Shown here: positions 31,009 through 38,890 of the stretch, piece by piece
Layout: every line of letters starts with the position of its first letter
Numbering within the stretch: position 1 is the first letter of the stretch
DNA from: Burkholderiales bacterium C2
Lineage (GTDB): Bacteria; Pseudomonadota; Gammaproteobacteria; Burkholderiales; Burkholderiaceae_C
Assembly: GCA_005503085.1 (NCBI GenBank)
Contig: SCOI01000017.1
Coordinates: 62,001-126,000 of the forward strand
Length of the DNA stretch: 64,000 bases
Direction of reading: 5' to 3'
The notes under the pieces: model-generated
Seen by the model: the letters and a program-made list of their open reading frames with translations, nothing else
Databases searched by the model: none
What the model was told of the DNA's origin: nothing
Program-made: the position numbers and the translations under genes

Positions 31009-31225
31009 CCATCAAGACCGGGATCAGCGTGACGGACAGACCCTCTGCAGCCGCTATCGCGTACGTCTTGGTGAAGGCCAGCGGCCCGAACAGGCGCCCC
31101 TCCTGCGCCTTCAGGGTGAATACCGGGATGAAGAGCAGTGTGACGATCAGCAGGGAGAAGAACAGCGCCGGACCGACCTCCTCGGCCGCCTCGGTGATGA
31201 CCTGCCAGCGCTCGTCGCCGATGAG
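31009..31225 (-). pseudogene. internal fragment of a CusA/CzcA-type RND permease
   Basis: About 70 codons encode [38 protein letters not shown] and [19 protein letters not shown], an internal TM region of HME-RND permeases closer to CusA than to the pump at 19.4 kb. Both ends are cut. To its right (about 31,260-31,325) a further scrap reads [14 protein letters not shown], like the end of the His-rich accessory protein at 18.9 kb. Confidence 0.65.
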
Positions 31226-31368
31226 TTCGCGCCCGGAGTGGGCGTGCTGCCAGACCTCCAGCTCGGCTTCTTGTCGACCAACGTGACAGTCGCCACAGCT
31301 TTCCCGGAGGTTGGCTTGACCTTGTTCCGCAACGCACCCAATCTTGGCAAACGTCTGTGACACGGCCC

Positions 31369-32025
31369 TCAAGTAGGCAGCTGAGCTCGCCCGCCCTTTT
31401 TTGCTAGCCCAATCAAGTGTTCTGCCACCAGCAGCGAGCGCGGATTCGAGCCAGCCAAGGACCCGGAGGTCAGCCACCGGCCGTCCACCCCGAGTGACGG
31501 CGTACCTTCGATCTTGTAGCCGCTGGCCAATGCAGTCGCCTGATTCACCTTGCCGGCGACTCCGAAGGAGGTCATCGTCTCCACGAGGCGCTTGCCGTCG
31601 GCGCCGTTCTTTCCGACGAAGACGGCGATGTCCGCGGCCGTCGCAAGGGCTTGTTGATCAACATGGATTGCCTGGAAAAGCTTCCCATGCAACTGCTCGA
31701 CCAGGCCAAGCGCCTCCACTGCAAAGTAGAGCTGCTGATGGATCACCAAGTTCTTACGGAAGGCGACCGGGATACGGCGGAACTGAACGTCACGCGGCAA
31801 TTTCTTCACCCAAGCCTCCAGCGCAGGCTCGAACGCACTGCAGTGCGAGCAGCTATAGGCGAAGAACTCCAGCACTTCAACTTGGTTCGGGTCCTTGGTG
31901 GTTTGCCGTGGAGAAACCTCCAAGTAGTGCTTGCCCGGCACGAACTGTTCCTGGGCTCGCGCGGCGTTGGGTACGGCGAGGGTCAAGGGAAGTGCAAGGC
32001 TGCAGAAAGAGCGTCTTTTGATCAT
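31369..32025 (-). CDS. DsbA-like periplasmic thiol-disulfide oxidoreductase
   Basis: A 218-residue exported protein (signal 1-24). The N-terminal motif [11 protein letters not shown] and active site [15 protein letters not shown] (CSHC) are DsbA features, and the cis-Pro loop is [12 protein letters not shown]. It is the last gene of the leftward pbr-like operon, after a TlpA-like lipoprotein. Probably maintains periplasmic thiols under metal stress. Confidence 0.85.
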   Translation of the reverse strand: MIKRRSFCSLALPLTLAVPNAARAQEQFVPGKHYLEVSPRQTTKDPNQVEVLEFFAYSCSHCSAFEPALEAWVKKLPRDVQFRRIPVAFRKNLVIHQQLYFAVEALGLVEQLHGKLFQAIHVDQQALATAADIAVFVGKNGADGKRLVETMTSFGVAGKVNQATALASGYKIEGTPSLGVDGRWLTSGSLAGSNPRSLLVAEHLIGLAKKGGRAQLPT

Positions 32026-32067
32026 GATGACTTGTGGATAGGAGGGAGGACTGGAAAATGATCCCGC

Positions 32068-32556
32068 TCAGTTTTCGGAGAGCAGCCGATCGATGAGTTG
32101 ATGGAGTTCGACAAAATCCGGCTTTCCCAAAAAGCGCTTGACGATCTCTCCTCGCTTGTTGACGAGGAAGGTTGTGGGGGTGAGGTTGACATCGCCCCAT
32201 GCCTTGGCAAGCGCGCCGGTGTTGTCGATGGCGACCGGGAACGGGAGCTTGCGTGTTTGCGCGAAGCTAACGACGTAGGCCGGGGGGTCGTAGCTCATGG
32301 CCACAGCGATGGTTTCGTAGCCGCGCCCGCGAAACTTCTCGTAAGTGGCCACCAGCATCGGCATCTCTGCCACACACGTGCTGCAGCTGGTCGCCCAGAA
32401 GTTGATCAACGCCACTTTGCCTTTGAGGTCGGCAGTGGTGCGGGACGAACCGTCCAGCAGCGTGAAAGAACTCTGTGGGGCAGCCGAAGAACTCAGGCAG
32501 CCGGCAAGCGCTAGTACAACAGCGACCACGGGCAGAAGATTGCGAAAGTTGGTCAT
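32068..32556 (-). CDS. TlpA/ResA-like thioredoxin-fold lipoprotein
   Basis: A 162-residue protein with lipobox ALAGC near residue 19 and a thioredoxin fold carrying the site NFWATSCSTCVAEMP (CSTC) and the cis-Pro NLTPTTFLV. Such proteins reduce periplasmic disulfides with electrons from DsbD/CcdA. A DsbD-like protein is encoded at 38.9 kb and could be the donor. The start was chosen for the signal/lipobox. Confidence 0.85.
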   Translation of the reverse strand: MTNFRNLLPVVAVVLALAGCLSSSAAPQSSFTLLDGSSRTTADLKGKVALINFWATSCSTCVAEMPMLVATYEKFRGRGYETIAVAMSYDPPAYVVSFAQTRKLPFPVAIDNTGALAKAWGDVNLTPTTFLVNKRGEIVKRFLGKPDFVELHQLIDRLLSEN

Positions 32557-32612
32557 GCGTGCTCCAGGCGAAAGGTCCTTCTGACGGCTCACACCGATCA
32601 ATGTCTCAACCT

Positions 32613-32738
32613 TCACGGCGCGATCCAGGCTCTTGCCTGGGCCAACAGGTTGAGGGCCACGATGACCGTGCTGGGGATGACGGTCGTGACCATGCCGAAC
32701 GCTCGCGCCGCCGCACCGATGTCATACGCCGCGTTCAT
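32613..32738 (-). CDS. possible 41-residue hydrophobic peptide
   Basis: A short frame between lspA and the TlpA-like gene, starting MNAAYDIGAAARAFGMV and containing one hydrophobic helix (TTVIPSTVIVALNLLA). It could be a small membrane protein of the operon or the tail of a lost gene. No family recognised. Confidence 0.3.
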   Translation of the reverse strand: MNAAYDIGAAARAFGMVTTVIPSTVIVALNLLAQARAWIAP

Positions 32739-32762
32739 GATTAAACTCCAGGCCGCCCTATT

Positions 32763-33260
32763 TCACTGGGCCTCTTTGGCACCGCCGGGGTTCTCGACGC
32801 CCACCAGCGACTGAAGCACCAGCGCGATCGCCCCGCCCATGATGGCCATGTCGGCAATGTTGAAGGCCGGCCAGTGCCAGCCGCGCAGGTGAAAGTCAAG
32901 GTAGTCGATGACCTGCCCGCGCACGGCCCGATCGAACCCGTTGCCCAAGGCCCCGCCCAGGATGAGGCTGTATGAAAGGCCCTCCAGTTTCTGCAGTGGG
33001 CGGGACAGCAGCCATATCAGCCACGCCGACGCCGCGAGGGCGATTGCGAGGAAAAACCATCGCTGCCAGCCGCCAGCGCCAGCGAGGAAGCTGAACGCCG
33101 CGCCGGGATTGAGAACATGTACCAGGTTGAAAAATGACGTGACCTCATGCGACCACCCCAAGGGGGTCGTCATGTCGATATAGGTCTTGGCAGCCTGGTC
33201 GCCGATGAGAACAGCGATTGCGAGTGAGTACCACGGCGCGTTGCGGGGGGGATGGTTCAT
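32763..33260 (-). CDS. signal peptidase II (LspA), PbrC-like
   Basis: A 165-residue protein with four TM helices. The two catalytic Asp motifs of lipoprotein signal peptidase are present: GNGFDRAVRG and FNIADMAI. LspA-like copies in metal islands correspond to PbrC, which in lead resistance is thought to process the lipoproteins needed for lead precipitation. It overlaps the PAP2 gene start region by four bases; in Cupriavidus these two functions are fused or adjacent. Confidence 0.88.
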   Translation of the reverse strand: MNHPPRNAPWYSLAIAVLIGDQAAKTYIDMTTPLGWSHEVTSFFNLVHVLNPGAAFSFLAGAGGWQRWFFLAIALAASAWLIWLLSRPLQKLEGLSYSLILGGALGNGFDRAVRGQVIDYLDFHLRGWHWPAFNIADMAIMGGAIALVLQSLVGVENPGGAKEAQ

Positions 33261-33871
33261 CTACGACTTCTCGGGTTGATGGATTTCCGGCTTCGACACG
33301 GAAGCGCCGCGGCGACGCACGCCCAGCCCAGCGCCAAGCCGGCGATGACGTCCACAGGAAAATGCGCGCCCAGCACGATGCGTGACCAGCCCACGGCCGC
33401 GGCGAACAGCAGCAGGCCCACCCTGCCAGACCAGCCCAATACGGGCCAAAGGGCCGCCGCCAGAACGCCGACGTAGACCGAGTGGCCGCTGGGCAGGGTG
33501 TAGCGGCTGTCAGGGACCGAGGCGGCCCGGTAGACTGCGTCTCCCAGGAGCACGAACGGACGCGGCAGCGCGAACACCGCCTTGGCGAGGGCCGCAGCGG
33601 CGATAGCCAGCGCCGACCCCAGCACAAATCGACACAACGGCACATCGGGCGGCGTTGCCCCTTGCCGAACCTGCCTACGCCGCCAGACCAGCAGCAGGAC
33701 CACGACGACCGGCGCGCCCCAGTAGCTGCCGAGCGCACTCAGGACTTCGGGCAGCCAGATCCAACCGTCAGGCAGGGCGTGCTGGATGACCAGGAATAGA
33801 TCCACGTTGGCTCCGCCCCAGTCATACAGCCAGTGTTTCGTCCACTGCGTCGCGTGGTCCGGCGTCTGCAT
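33257..33871 (-). CDS. PAP2-family phosphatase, PbrB-like
   Basis: A 204-residue membrane phosphatase with the PAP2 signature in order: KAVFALPRP, PSGH (YTLPSGHSVYV) and SRIVLGAHFPVD. In pbr systems the corresponding PbrB is an undecaprenyl-pyrophosphate phosphatase that releases phosphate to trap exported Pb(II). It follows the P-type ATPase gene by five bases, exactly the order ATPase, phosphatase, LspA of pbrABC. The start was taken at MQTPDHATQW, inside the long upstream frame. Confidence 0.85.
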   Translation of the reverse strand: MQTPDHATQWTKHWLYDWGGANVDLFLVIQHALPDGWIWLPEVLSALGSYWGAPVVVVLLLVWRRRQVRQGATPPDVPLCRFVLGSALAIAAAALAKAVFALPRPFVLLGDAVYRAASVPDSRYTLPSGHSVYVGVLAAALWPVLGWSGRVGLLLFAAAVGWSRIVLGAHFPVDVIAGLALGWACVAAALPCRSRKSINPRSRR

Positions 33872-33876
33872 ATACG

Positions 33877-36798
33877 TCAGGCCGTCTTCAGTTTCAGCAG
33901 GCGCAGGCCATTGAAGACGACCAGCATGCTTGCCCCCATGTCGGCAAACACCGCCATCCACATCGTGGCGTGCCCCGTGAACGTCAGCGCGAGAAACACT
34001 GCTTTGATGCCCAATGCAAGGACAATGTTCTGGGTGAGGATAGCCGCGGTGGTGCGCGACAGCCGGATAAAGGCTGGAATCTTGCGCAGGTCGTCGTCCA
34101 TCAGGGCGACGTCCGCGGTTTCGATCGCCGTGTCGGTGCCGGCCGCGCCCATGGCGAAGCCGATGTCGGCCCGCGCGAGCGCGGGCGAATCGTTGATGCC
34201 GTCGCCCACCATACCCACACGGCCCTCACCGCCGATGAGGCTCTCGATAGTCTTGAGCTTGTCTTCGGGCAGTTGGTCGCCACGGGCCTCGGAGATCCCG
34301 ACCTGGGCCGCGATGGCGTCGGCCGTGTGCTGGTTGTCCCCGGTCAGCATCAGCGTGCGCACGCCGAGCGCCTGCAGGTCGGCCACGGCTTCACGGCTGG
34401 TTTCCTTCACCGTATCAGCGACGGCAAAGATGCCGAGCACGGTGGTTTCGTCCATCAGCAGGATGGCCGTCTTGCCTTGGCGTTCAAGTGCTTCCAGCTG
34501 CGATTGCAGCGCGACTTCACTGAGGCCGAGCTCCTTCGCGAGTCGGTGATTGCCCATCTGCAGCATGCGGCCGGCAATGCGGCCCTGCACGCCGCGTCCG
34601 GGCAAGGCTGCAAACTCAGCGACTTCGTGCAATGAAACGCCTTCACGGTTCGCCTTGCGGGCAATCGCTTGGGACACCGGATGATCGGAGCGCGCAGCCA
34701 GGCTCGCAGCCCAGGTGGCAACCTCCTTCGCATCGCCGACCAGGGGCAGGAAATCGGTCTGCTCGGGCTTGCCATGCGTGAGCGTGCCGGTCTTGTCCAG
34801 CGCCAAGGCCTTGAGCTTGCGCCCGCCCTCCAGGTAGACGCCGCCCTTGATCAGGATGCCGCGTCTGGCGGCAGCGGCCAGGCCGCTGACGATGGTTACG
34901 GGGGTGGAGATCACCAGGGCGCAGGGGCAGGCGATCACCAGCAGCACCAGCGCCTTGTAGATCCAGTCGAACCAGGCTCCACCAAGTGCGAGCGGCGGAA
35001 CGACTGCGACCAGCACGGCCACAGCAAACACGGCTGGGGTGTAGACCCTGGCGAACTGGTCAACGAAGCGTTGCGTGGGCGCGCGACTGCCCTGTGCGGA
35101 CTCCACGGCATGGATGATGCGCGCCAGCGTCGAATCGCTGGCGCCCGCGGTCACCTTGTATTCAAAAGAGCCGGTCTCGTTGATGGTGCCCGCGAACACC
35201 TGGTCGCCTTCGGCCTTCTCGACGGGAAGGCTCTCGCCGGTGATGGGAGCCTGGTTGATGGCCGAGCGTCCTGCAGTGATCAGGCCGTCCAGTGCAATGC
35301 GCTCGCCGGGACGCACGCGGACCACCGCCCCCTTGCCGACCTCCTTGGCCGGCAGCTCCTTCCATGAGCCGTCGGCTTGCCGCACGGTCGCGGTCTCCGG
35401 GGCCAGATCCATCAGCCCGCGAATGGCATTGCGGGCACGGTCCAGCGACTTCGCTTCGATCACCTCGGCCAGGGCAAAGAGGAACATGACCATGGCCGCC
35501 TCTGGCCAGTGGCCGATCGCCATGCCGCCAGTGACCGCGATGGACATCAGGGCGTTCATGTTCAGGTTGCCGTTCTTCAGCGCGATCCAGCCCTTTTTGT
35601 AAGTGCTGAGGCCGCCGGTGAAGATCGACACCAGGGCCAGCGCGATCACGGCCCAGTGATTGCCGTCGTTGACCCAGTAGACGCCTTCGGCAAGCACCGC
35701 CGCGATGCCTGAAACCGCCATCGGCCACCAGTTGGTTTTCTGCGCGGTCGCCTGGGAATCGCGCGGCTCATCGGTCTTCTGCACTTCGGTTCCCATACCG
35801 AGCGACTCGATGGCTTCGACCGCCAGCTTGATCGCGTCCGGCGCGTGCCGGACTGTGAGCGTGCGCTGAATCAGATTGAAGTCCAGGCCTTGCACGCCCG
35901 GCATGCCTTGCAGCTTGCTGCGGATCAGGCTTTCCTCGGTCGGGCAGTCCATCTTGGCGATGCGCAGCAGCGTGGTGACCGTCTGGAGGTCCTGCCGCGC
36001 GGTCCGCATCCCGATGGAAGCAAGCGCCTTCTCGATCGGCTCCGTCGACGGCAGGGTGTGCTGGACTCCCAGCACCCGCTGCATCAGGTTGAAGTCCAGC
36101 GCGGTCACGCCCGGCTCCTTGCCCAGGCGGTCGCGGATCAGCGCTTCTTCCGTCGGGCAATCCATGTTTTCGATCCGGTACGTCACGCGCTCTCCGGCCG
36201 GCATCGAGGACGCCGAGGCGGACGACTGAGGATGCTGGGCTTGAGCCGCCAGGGAGGTGACCAGGGCAGCAGCTGCTACCGGGTTCTCGGGACTTGCGGT
36301 CTGCTCCTTGGCGCGCATGCCGATGGAAGCCAGGACCTGCTCCATCTGCGTGCGCGCCTCGGCGAGGTGCTTCACCGACAGTGTGCGCTCGGCCAGGTCA
36401 AAGCCCAGGTCCTGGACCCCCTCGACCGCCCCCAGGTGCGAGCGAATGAGTTTCTCCTCACTCGGGCAGTCCATGTTCTCGATGCGGTAGGTCGTCAGCA
36501 CCGCGGCATCCCGAACGGCCTGTGCCTTCATGCCCACCGAATTCAACGCCTGCTCCAGGGCATCGACCGTGACCACACTGTGCGAAACGATCAGCTTTCG
36601 CTGCAGAAGGTCGAATTCAAGCCGCTCGACGCCGGGCATGGCCTCAAGCGTGCGCCGCACGAGCGCTTCTTCGTTCCTGCAGTCCATGTTGCTCACATGG
36701 AAAACCGTGGTCTCGGTGCTGGTTTGCTCCTTGGCGCAGCCCGCCTGCTGGCCATTGCCGCCCGAGCAGCCGCATGAGTTGGAAGGGTCGTTGTTCAT
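33877..36798 (-). CDS. P1B-type ATPase with four N-terminal MDC repeats, PbrA/CadA-like
   Basis: A 973-residue Zn/Cd/Pb-exporting ATPase, about 200-250 residues longer than usual. The N-terminus has a Cys-rich leader (CGCSGGNGQQAGC), then four HMA-like domains with single-Cys MDCxxEE motifs at C40, C111, C214 and C285. The core has the usual motifs: TGES, the metal-site CPC (VIACPCALVIST), DKTGTLTHG with the phosphorylated Asp, HP (RSDHPVSQAI) and GDGINDSPALA. The CPC and MDC motifs point to divalent soft metals. A PbrR/CadR promoter lies 37 bases upstream, and pbrB/pbrC-like genes follow. Confidence 0.92.
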   Translation of the reverse strand: MNNDPSNSCGCSGGNGQQAGCAKEQTSTETTVFHVSNMDCRNEEALVRRTLEAMPGVERLEFDLLQRKLIVSHSVVTVDALEQALNSVGMKAQAVRDAAVLTTYRIENMDCPSEEKLIRSHLGAVEGVQDLGFDLAERTLSVKHLAEARTQMEQVLASIGMRAKEQTASPENPVAAAALVTSLAAQAQHPQSSASASSMPAGERVTYRIENMDCPTEEALIRDRLGKEPGVTALDFNLMQRVLGVQHTLPSTEPIEKALASIGMRTARQDLQTVTTLLRIAKMDCPTEESLIRSKLQGMPGVQGLDFNLIQRTLTVRHAPDAIKLAVEAIESLGMGTEVQKTDEPRDSQATAQKTNWWPMAVSGIAAVLAEGVYWVNDGNHWAVIALALVSIFTGGLSTYKKGWIALKNGNLNMNALMSIAVTGGMAIGHWPEAAMVMFLFALAEVIEAKSLDRARNAIRGLMDLAPETATVRQADGSWKELPAKEVGKGAVVRVRPGERIALDGLITAGRSAINQAPITGESLPVEKAEGDQVFAGTINETGSFEYKVTAGASDSTLARIIHAVESAQGSRAPTQRFVDQFARVYTPAVFAVAVLVAVVPPLALGGAWFDWIYKALVLLVIACPCALVISTPVTIVSGLAAAARRGILIKGGVYLEGGRKLKALALDKTGTLTHGKPEQTDFLPLVGDAKEVATWAASLAARSDHPVSQAIARKANREGVSLHEVAEFAALPGRGVQGRIAGRMLQMGNHRLAKELGLSEVALQSQLEALERQGKTAILLMDETTVLGIFAVADTVKETSREAVADLQALGVRTLMLTGDNQHTADAIAAQVGISEARGDQLPEDKLKTIESLIGGEGRVGMVGDGINDSPALARADIGFAMGAAGTDTAIETADVALMDDDLRKIPAFIRLSRTTAAILTQNIVLALGIKAVFLALTFTGHATMWMAVFADMGASMLVVFNGLRLLKLKTA

Positions 36799-36834
36799 AG
36801 AATGGCTCTCCGTTGGGTTTCCCCGCATGCCATC

Positions 36835-36865
36835 ATTGGACAACCTCTAGCTGGTATAGAGTCAA
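36835..36865 (-). promoter_or_regulatory. PbrR/CadR-type promoter A (pbrA-like ATPase)
   Basis: On the minus strand: -35 TTGACT, 19-bp spacer CTATACCAGCTAGAGGTTG, -10 TCCAAT. The CTATA/CTAGAG dyad in the spacer is that of the lead-responsive pbrA promoter. The regulator gene starts 19 bases to the right in the other direction. Confidence 0.8.
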
Positions 36866-36883
36866 GCTTTTGCGGAGAAGAAC

Positions 36884-37282
36884 ATGCTGCGAATCGGTGA
36901 ATTGTCGAAGAAGGCGGACTGCCTGGTGCAGACCGTGCGCTTCTACGAGTCCGAGGGCCTGCTTCCGGAGCCGGCGCGCAGCGAGGGAAATTTCCGGCTG
37001 TACGACGATGTCCATCTGCAGCGCCTGCTGTTCATTCGCCGCTGCCGGGCAATCGACCTGACGCTGGATGAGATCCGCCAACTGCTGAGCTTCCGGGATC
37101 GGCCTGAACTGGACTGCGGCGAGGTGAATGCGCTGGCGGATTCCCATATTGCCCAGGTGCGGGCCAAGATCAAGGATTTGCGGGCCCTTGAGCAGGAGTT
37201 GACGGACTTGCGGCGCTCCTGCAATACCACCCGCACCGCGCGCGAATGCGGCATTCTGAAGAGCTTGGCCGAGCCCGCCTGA
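36884..37282 (+). CDS. pbrR: PbrR/CadR-type MerR-family regulator
   Basis: A 132-residue MerR-family regulator (LRIGELSKKADCLVQTVRFYESEG). Cys are at 13, 78, 113 and 122; the 78/113/122 set resembles the Cd/Pb-binding triad, and the extra C13 near the HTH is found in PbrR proteins. It is divergent from the four-repeat ATPase and should control it from promoter A. Lead is the most likely inducer, cadmium or zinc possible. Confidence 0.88.
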   Translation: MLRIGELSKKADCLVQTVRFYESEGLLPEPARSEGNFRLYDDVHLQRLLFIRRCRAIDLTLDEIRQLLSFRDRPELDCGEVNALADSHIAQVRAKIKDLRALEQELTDLRRSCNTTRTARECGILKSLAEPA

Positions 37283-37482
37283 AGCACCAGCGACGGGCTG
37301 AGGCGCCGGAACAGCCGGTAGCGCGCTCTTGTAGGTCGTGCAACGGAGTCTCTGTACGATGACTTCGGCGCTGGCAGGGTTTTTACCTCCTTGCCACGCA
37401 GGAAGTCGTCGATCGCGGCGTAGCTGACACCCCTCTCTACCTCATCGGGGCGCCGACTCTGTCTTTCGTCATGAAGGCGATG

Positions 37483-38718
37483 TTATCGGCGCTGGAAAGT
37501 GATCGGGTCCAGTTCCGACGGCCATGAACCGTGCTCCATCACGCCAAAGCGCCCAGTGCCGACGTTCTGTGGCGGGGTGCGGCCAAGGGCATGGCCCACA
37601 GGAGCGAGTGCGAGCCGGACGACTTGGGCCAGCACCTCCGGATAGTCGCGAGTCCTCCAAGCGAGACCGAGCATCGCCGCGTGGCTACGCAGGTGCAGGC
37701 CAAGGTAGGGCTGGGACACGATGTGTCCAAGCTCATGCGCACGCCACGCCGCGGGCAGGTCACCGGCTGCCATCCGAGAAATCGCCAGTCCCGTCTCGCG
37801 CAGGAATGCGGCGCGTGCAAGCCCGTAGTCACCGGCGGGCGCGTCTGCCGCCGCTGGATCGCTACGGAAGGGGTGGACCAACTGCGCGCCGTAGCCCATC
37901 GGAAAGTGCGTCTCCTTCAGGCCCACTTCATTGGCGCCCAACTTGTGCTTGGGCAGTCGGAAGGTGCCGAACAGATGGTCCCAAACCATCCAGAACTCGC
38001 CGTAGTTGACCTGAGCGTCTTCATACTCGCGCTTGTGATGCCAGCGGTGAACTTCAGCGGCGCCGATAACGAAGCGCAGCGGCCCGACCCGATAGTCCAG
38101 GTTGGAGTGCTGGAAGGCCAGGTGCACGGCCAACAGGCCAAGCCATGCGCCGACGGCCAGTGCGGGTGCCCCCATCAGCACCACGGCAAGCAATCCGGGC
38201 GCGGCCATCATCCCCGCATGCATTGGGTGCCGGCGCTCCCCGTTGAGCCAATAGAGGCGTTCCGAGCTGTGGTGGATCGCGTGGAACCGCCAGAGCCAGC
38301 CCACGCGGTGACTCAGCCAATGGACGCTGTAGAGGCTGAGATCGAGAACCGCACCAACGGCGAGGGCTTGCGCCCAAAGTGGCCATTGCTCCGGCCACCA
38401 GGTCCCGGCCGACCACAGCGGCGCCAGGGCGGCAATAACGCCGTGGACGGCGAGCAGCACGATGAGGTTGACCACTGCATGGATCGTGTCGCAAATGCTG
38501 TCGCGGTGGTCGCGACCCCAGGCCGCATGAAAGGGCAGCCGCCGCTCCAGCAAGGCGACGCAAGCGAGGGCGGCGGCAACTGTGAGCGGCACCGTGGGGA
38601 AATATGGCCAGCCGGCAGCGAGTCCGTAGAAGAGCAGCAATGCGGTGGCGCCAAGGATCAGCGGGTAGCTGCCAAACCGGATGAAAGCCTTCGGGAACCG
38701 GGATTCTTTCGTACTCAT
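37483..38718 (-). CDS. fatty-acid hydroxylase / sterol desaturase family membrane protein
   Basis: A 411-residue protein with about five TM helices in the first 230 residues and the di-iron His boxes of the superfamily: HWLSHR, HAIHHS and HRWHHKRE. The substrate is unknown; relatives hydroxylate or desaturate lipids. About 130 extra residues at the C-terminus (from FRLPKHKLGANEV) have no motif I know. GAGGA lies six bases before the ATG. A PbrR-type promoter lies immediately upstream, so the gene appears metal-induced, perhaps remodelling membranes. Confidence 0.82.
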   Translation of the reverse strand: MSTKESRFPKAFIRFGSYPLILGATALLLFYGLAAGWPYFPTVPLTVAAALACVALLERRLPFHAAWGRDHRDSICDTIHAVVNLIVLLAVHGVIAALAPLWSAGTWWPEQWPLWAQALAVGAVLDLSLYSVHWLSHRVGWLWRFHAIHHSSERLYWLNGERRHPMHAGMMAAPGLLAVVLMGAPALAVGAWLGLLAVHLAFQHSNLDYRVGPLRFVIGAAEVHRWHHKREYEDAQVNYGEFWMVWDHLFGTFRLPKHKLGANEVGLKETHFPMGYGAQLVHPFRSDPAAADAPAGDYGLARAAFLRETGLAISRMAAGDLPAAWRAHELGHIVSQPYLGLHLRSHAAMLGLAWRTRDYPEVLAQVVRLALAPVGHALGRTPPQNVGTGRFGVMEHGSWPSELDPITFQRR

Positions 38719-38746
38719 CATCTTTCCTCGCAAAGGTCTGGCGCGT

Positions 38747-38777
38747 ATTGGAAACCCTCTAGCGGGAGTAGAGTCAA
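38747..38777 (-). promoter_or_regulatory. PbrR/CadR-type promoter B (hydroxylase gene)
   Basis: On the minus strand: -35 TTGACT, spacer CTACTCCCGCTAGAGGGTT (19 bp), -10 TCCAAT. The CTAGAGG half and the -10 are identical to promoter A. It lies 28 bases before the hydroxylase ATG and about 115 before the divergent dsbD-like gene. Confidence 0.75.
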
Positions 38778-38890
38778 GCTGGCTGGATAGAAACCTAGGC
38801 AGGCTGAGGTTGCTGGCATTTCGCGCCGGGAATGTACCTATAGTCCCGGCCGATGGCGTACATCGCGCGCCCGCAATCTTGTACCGGTCC

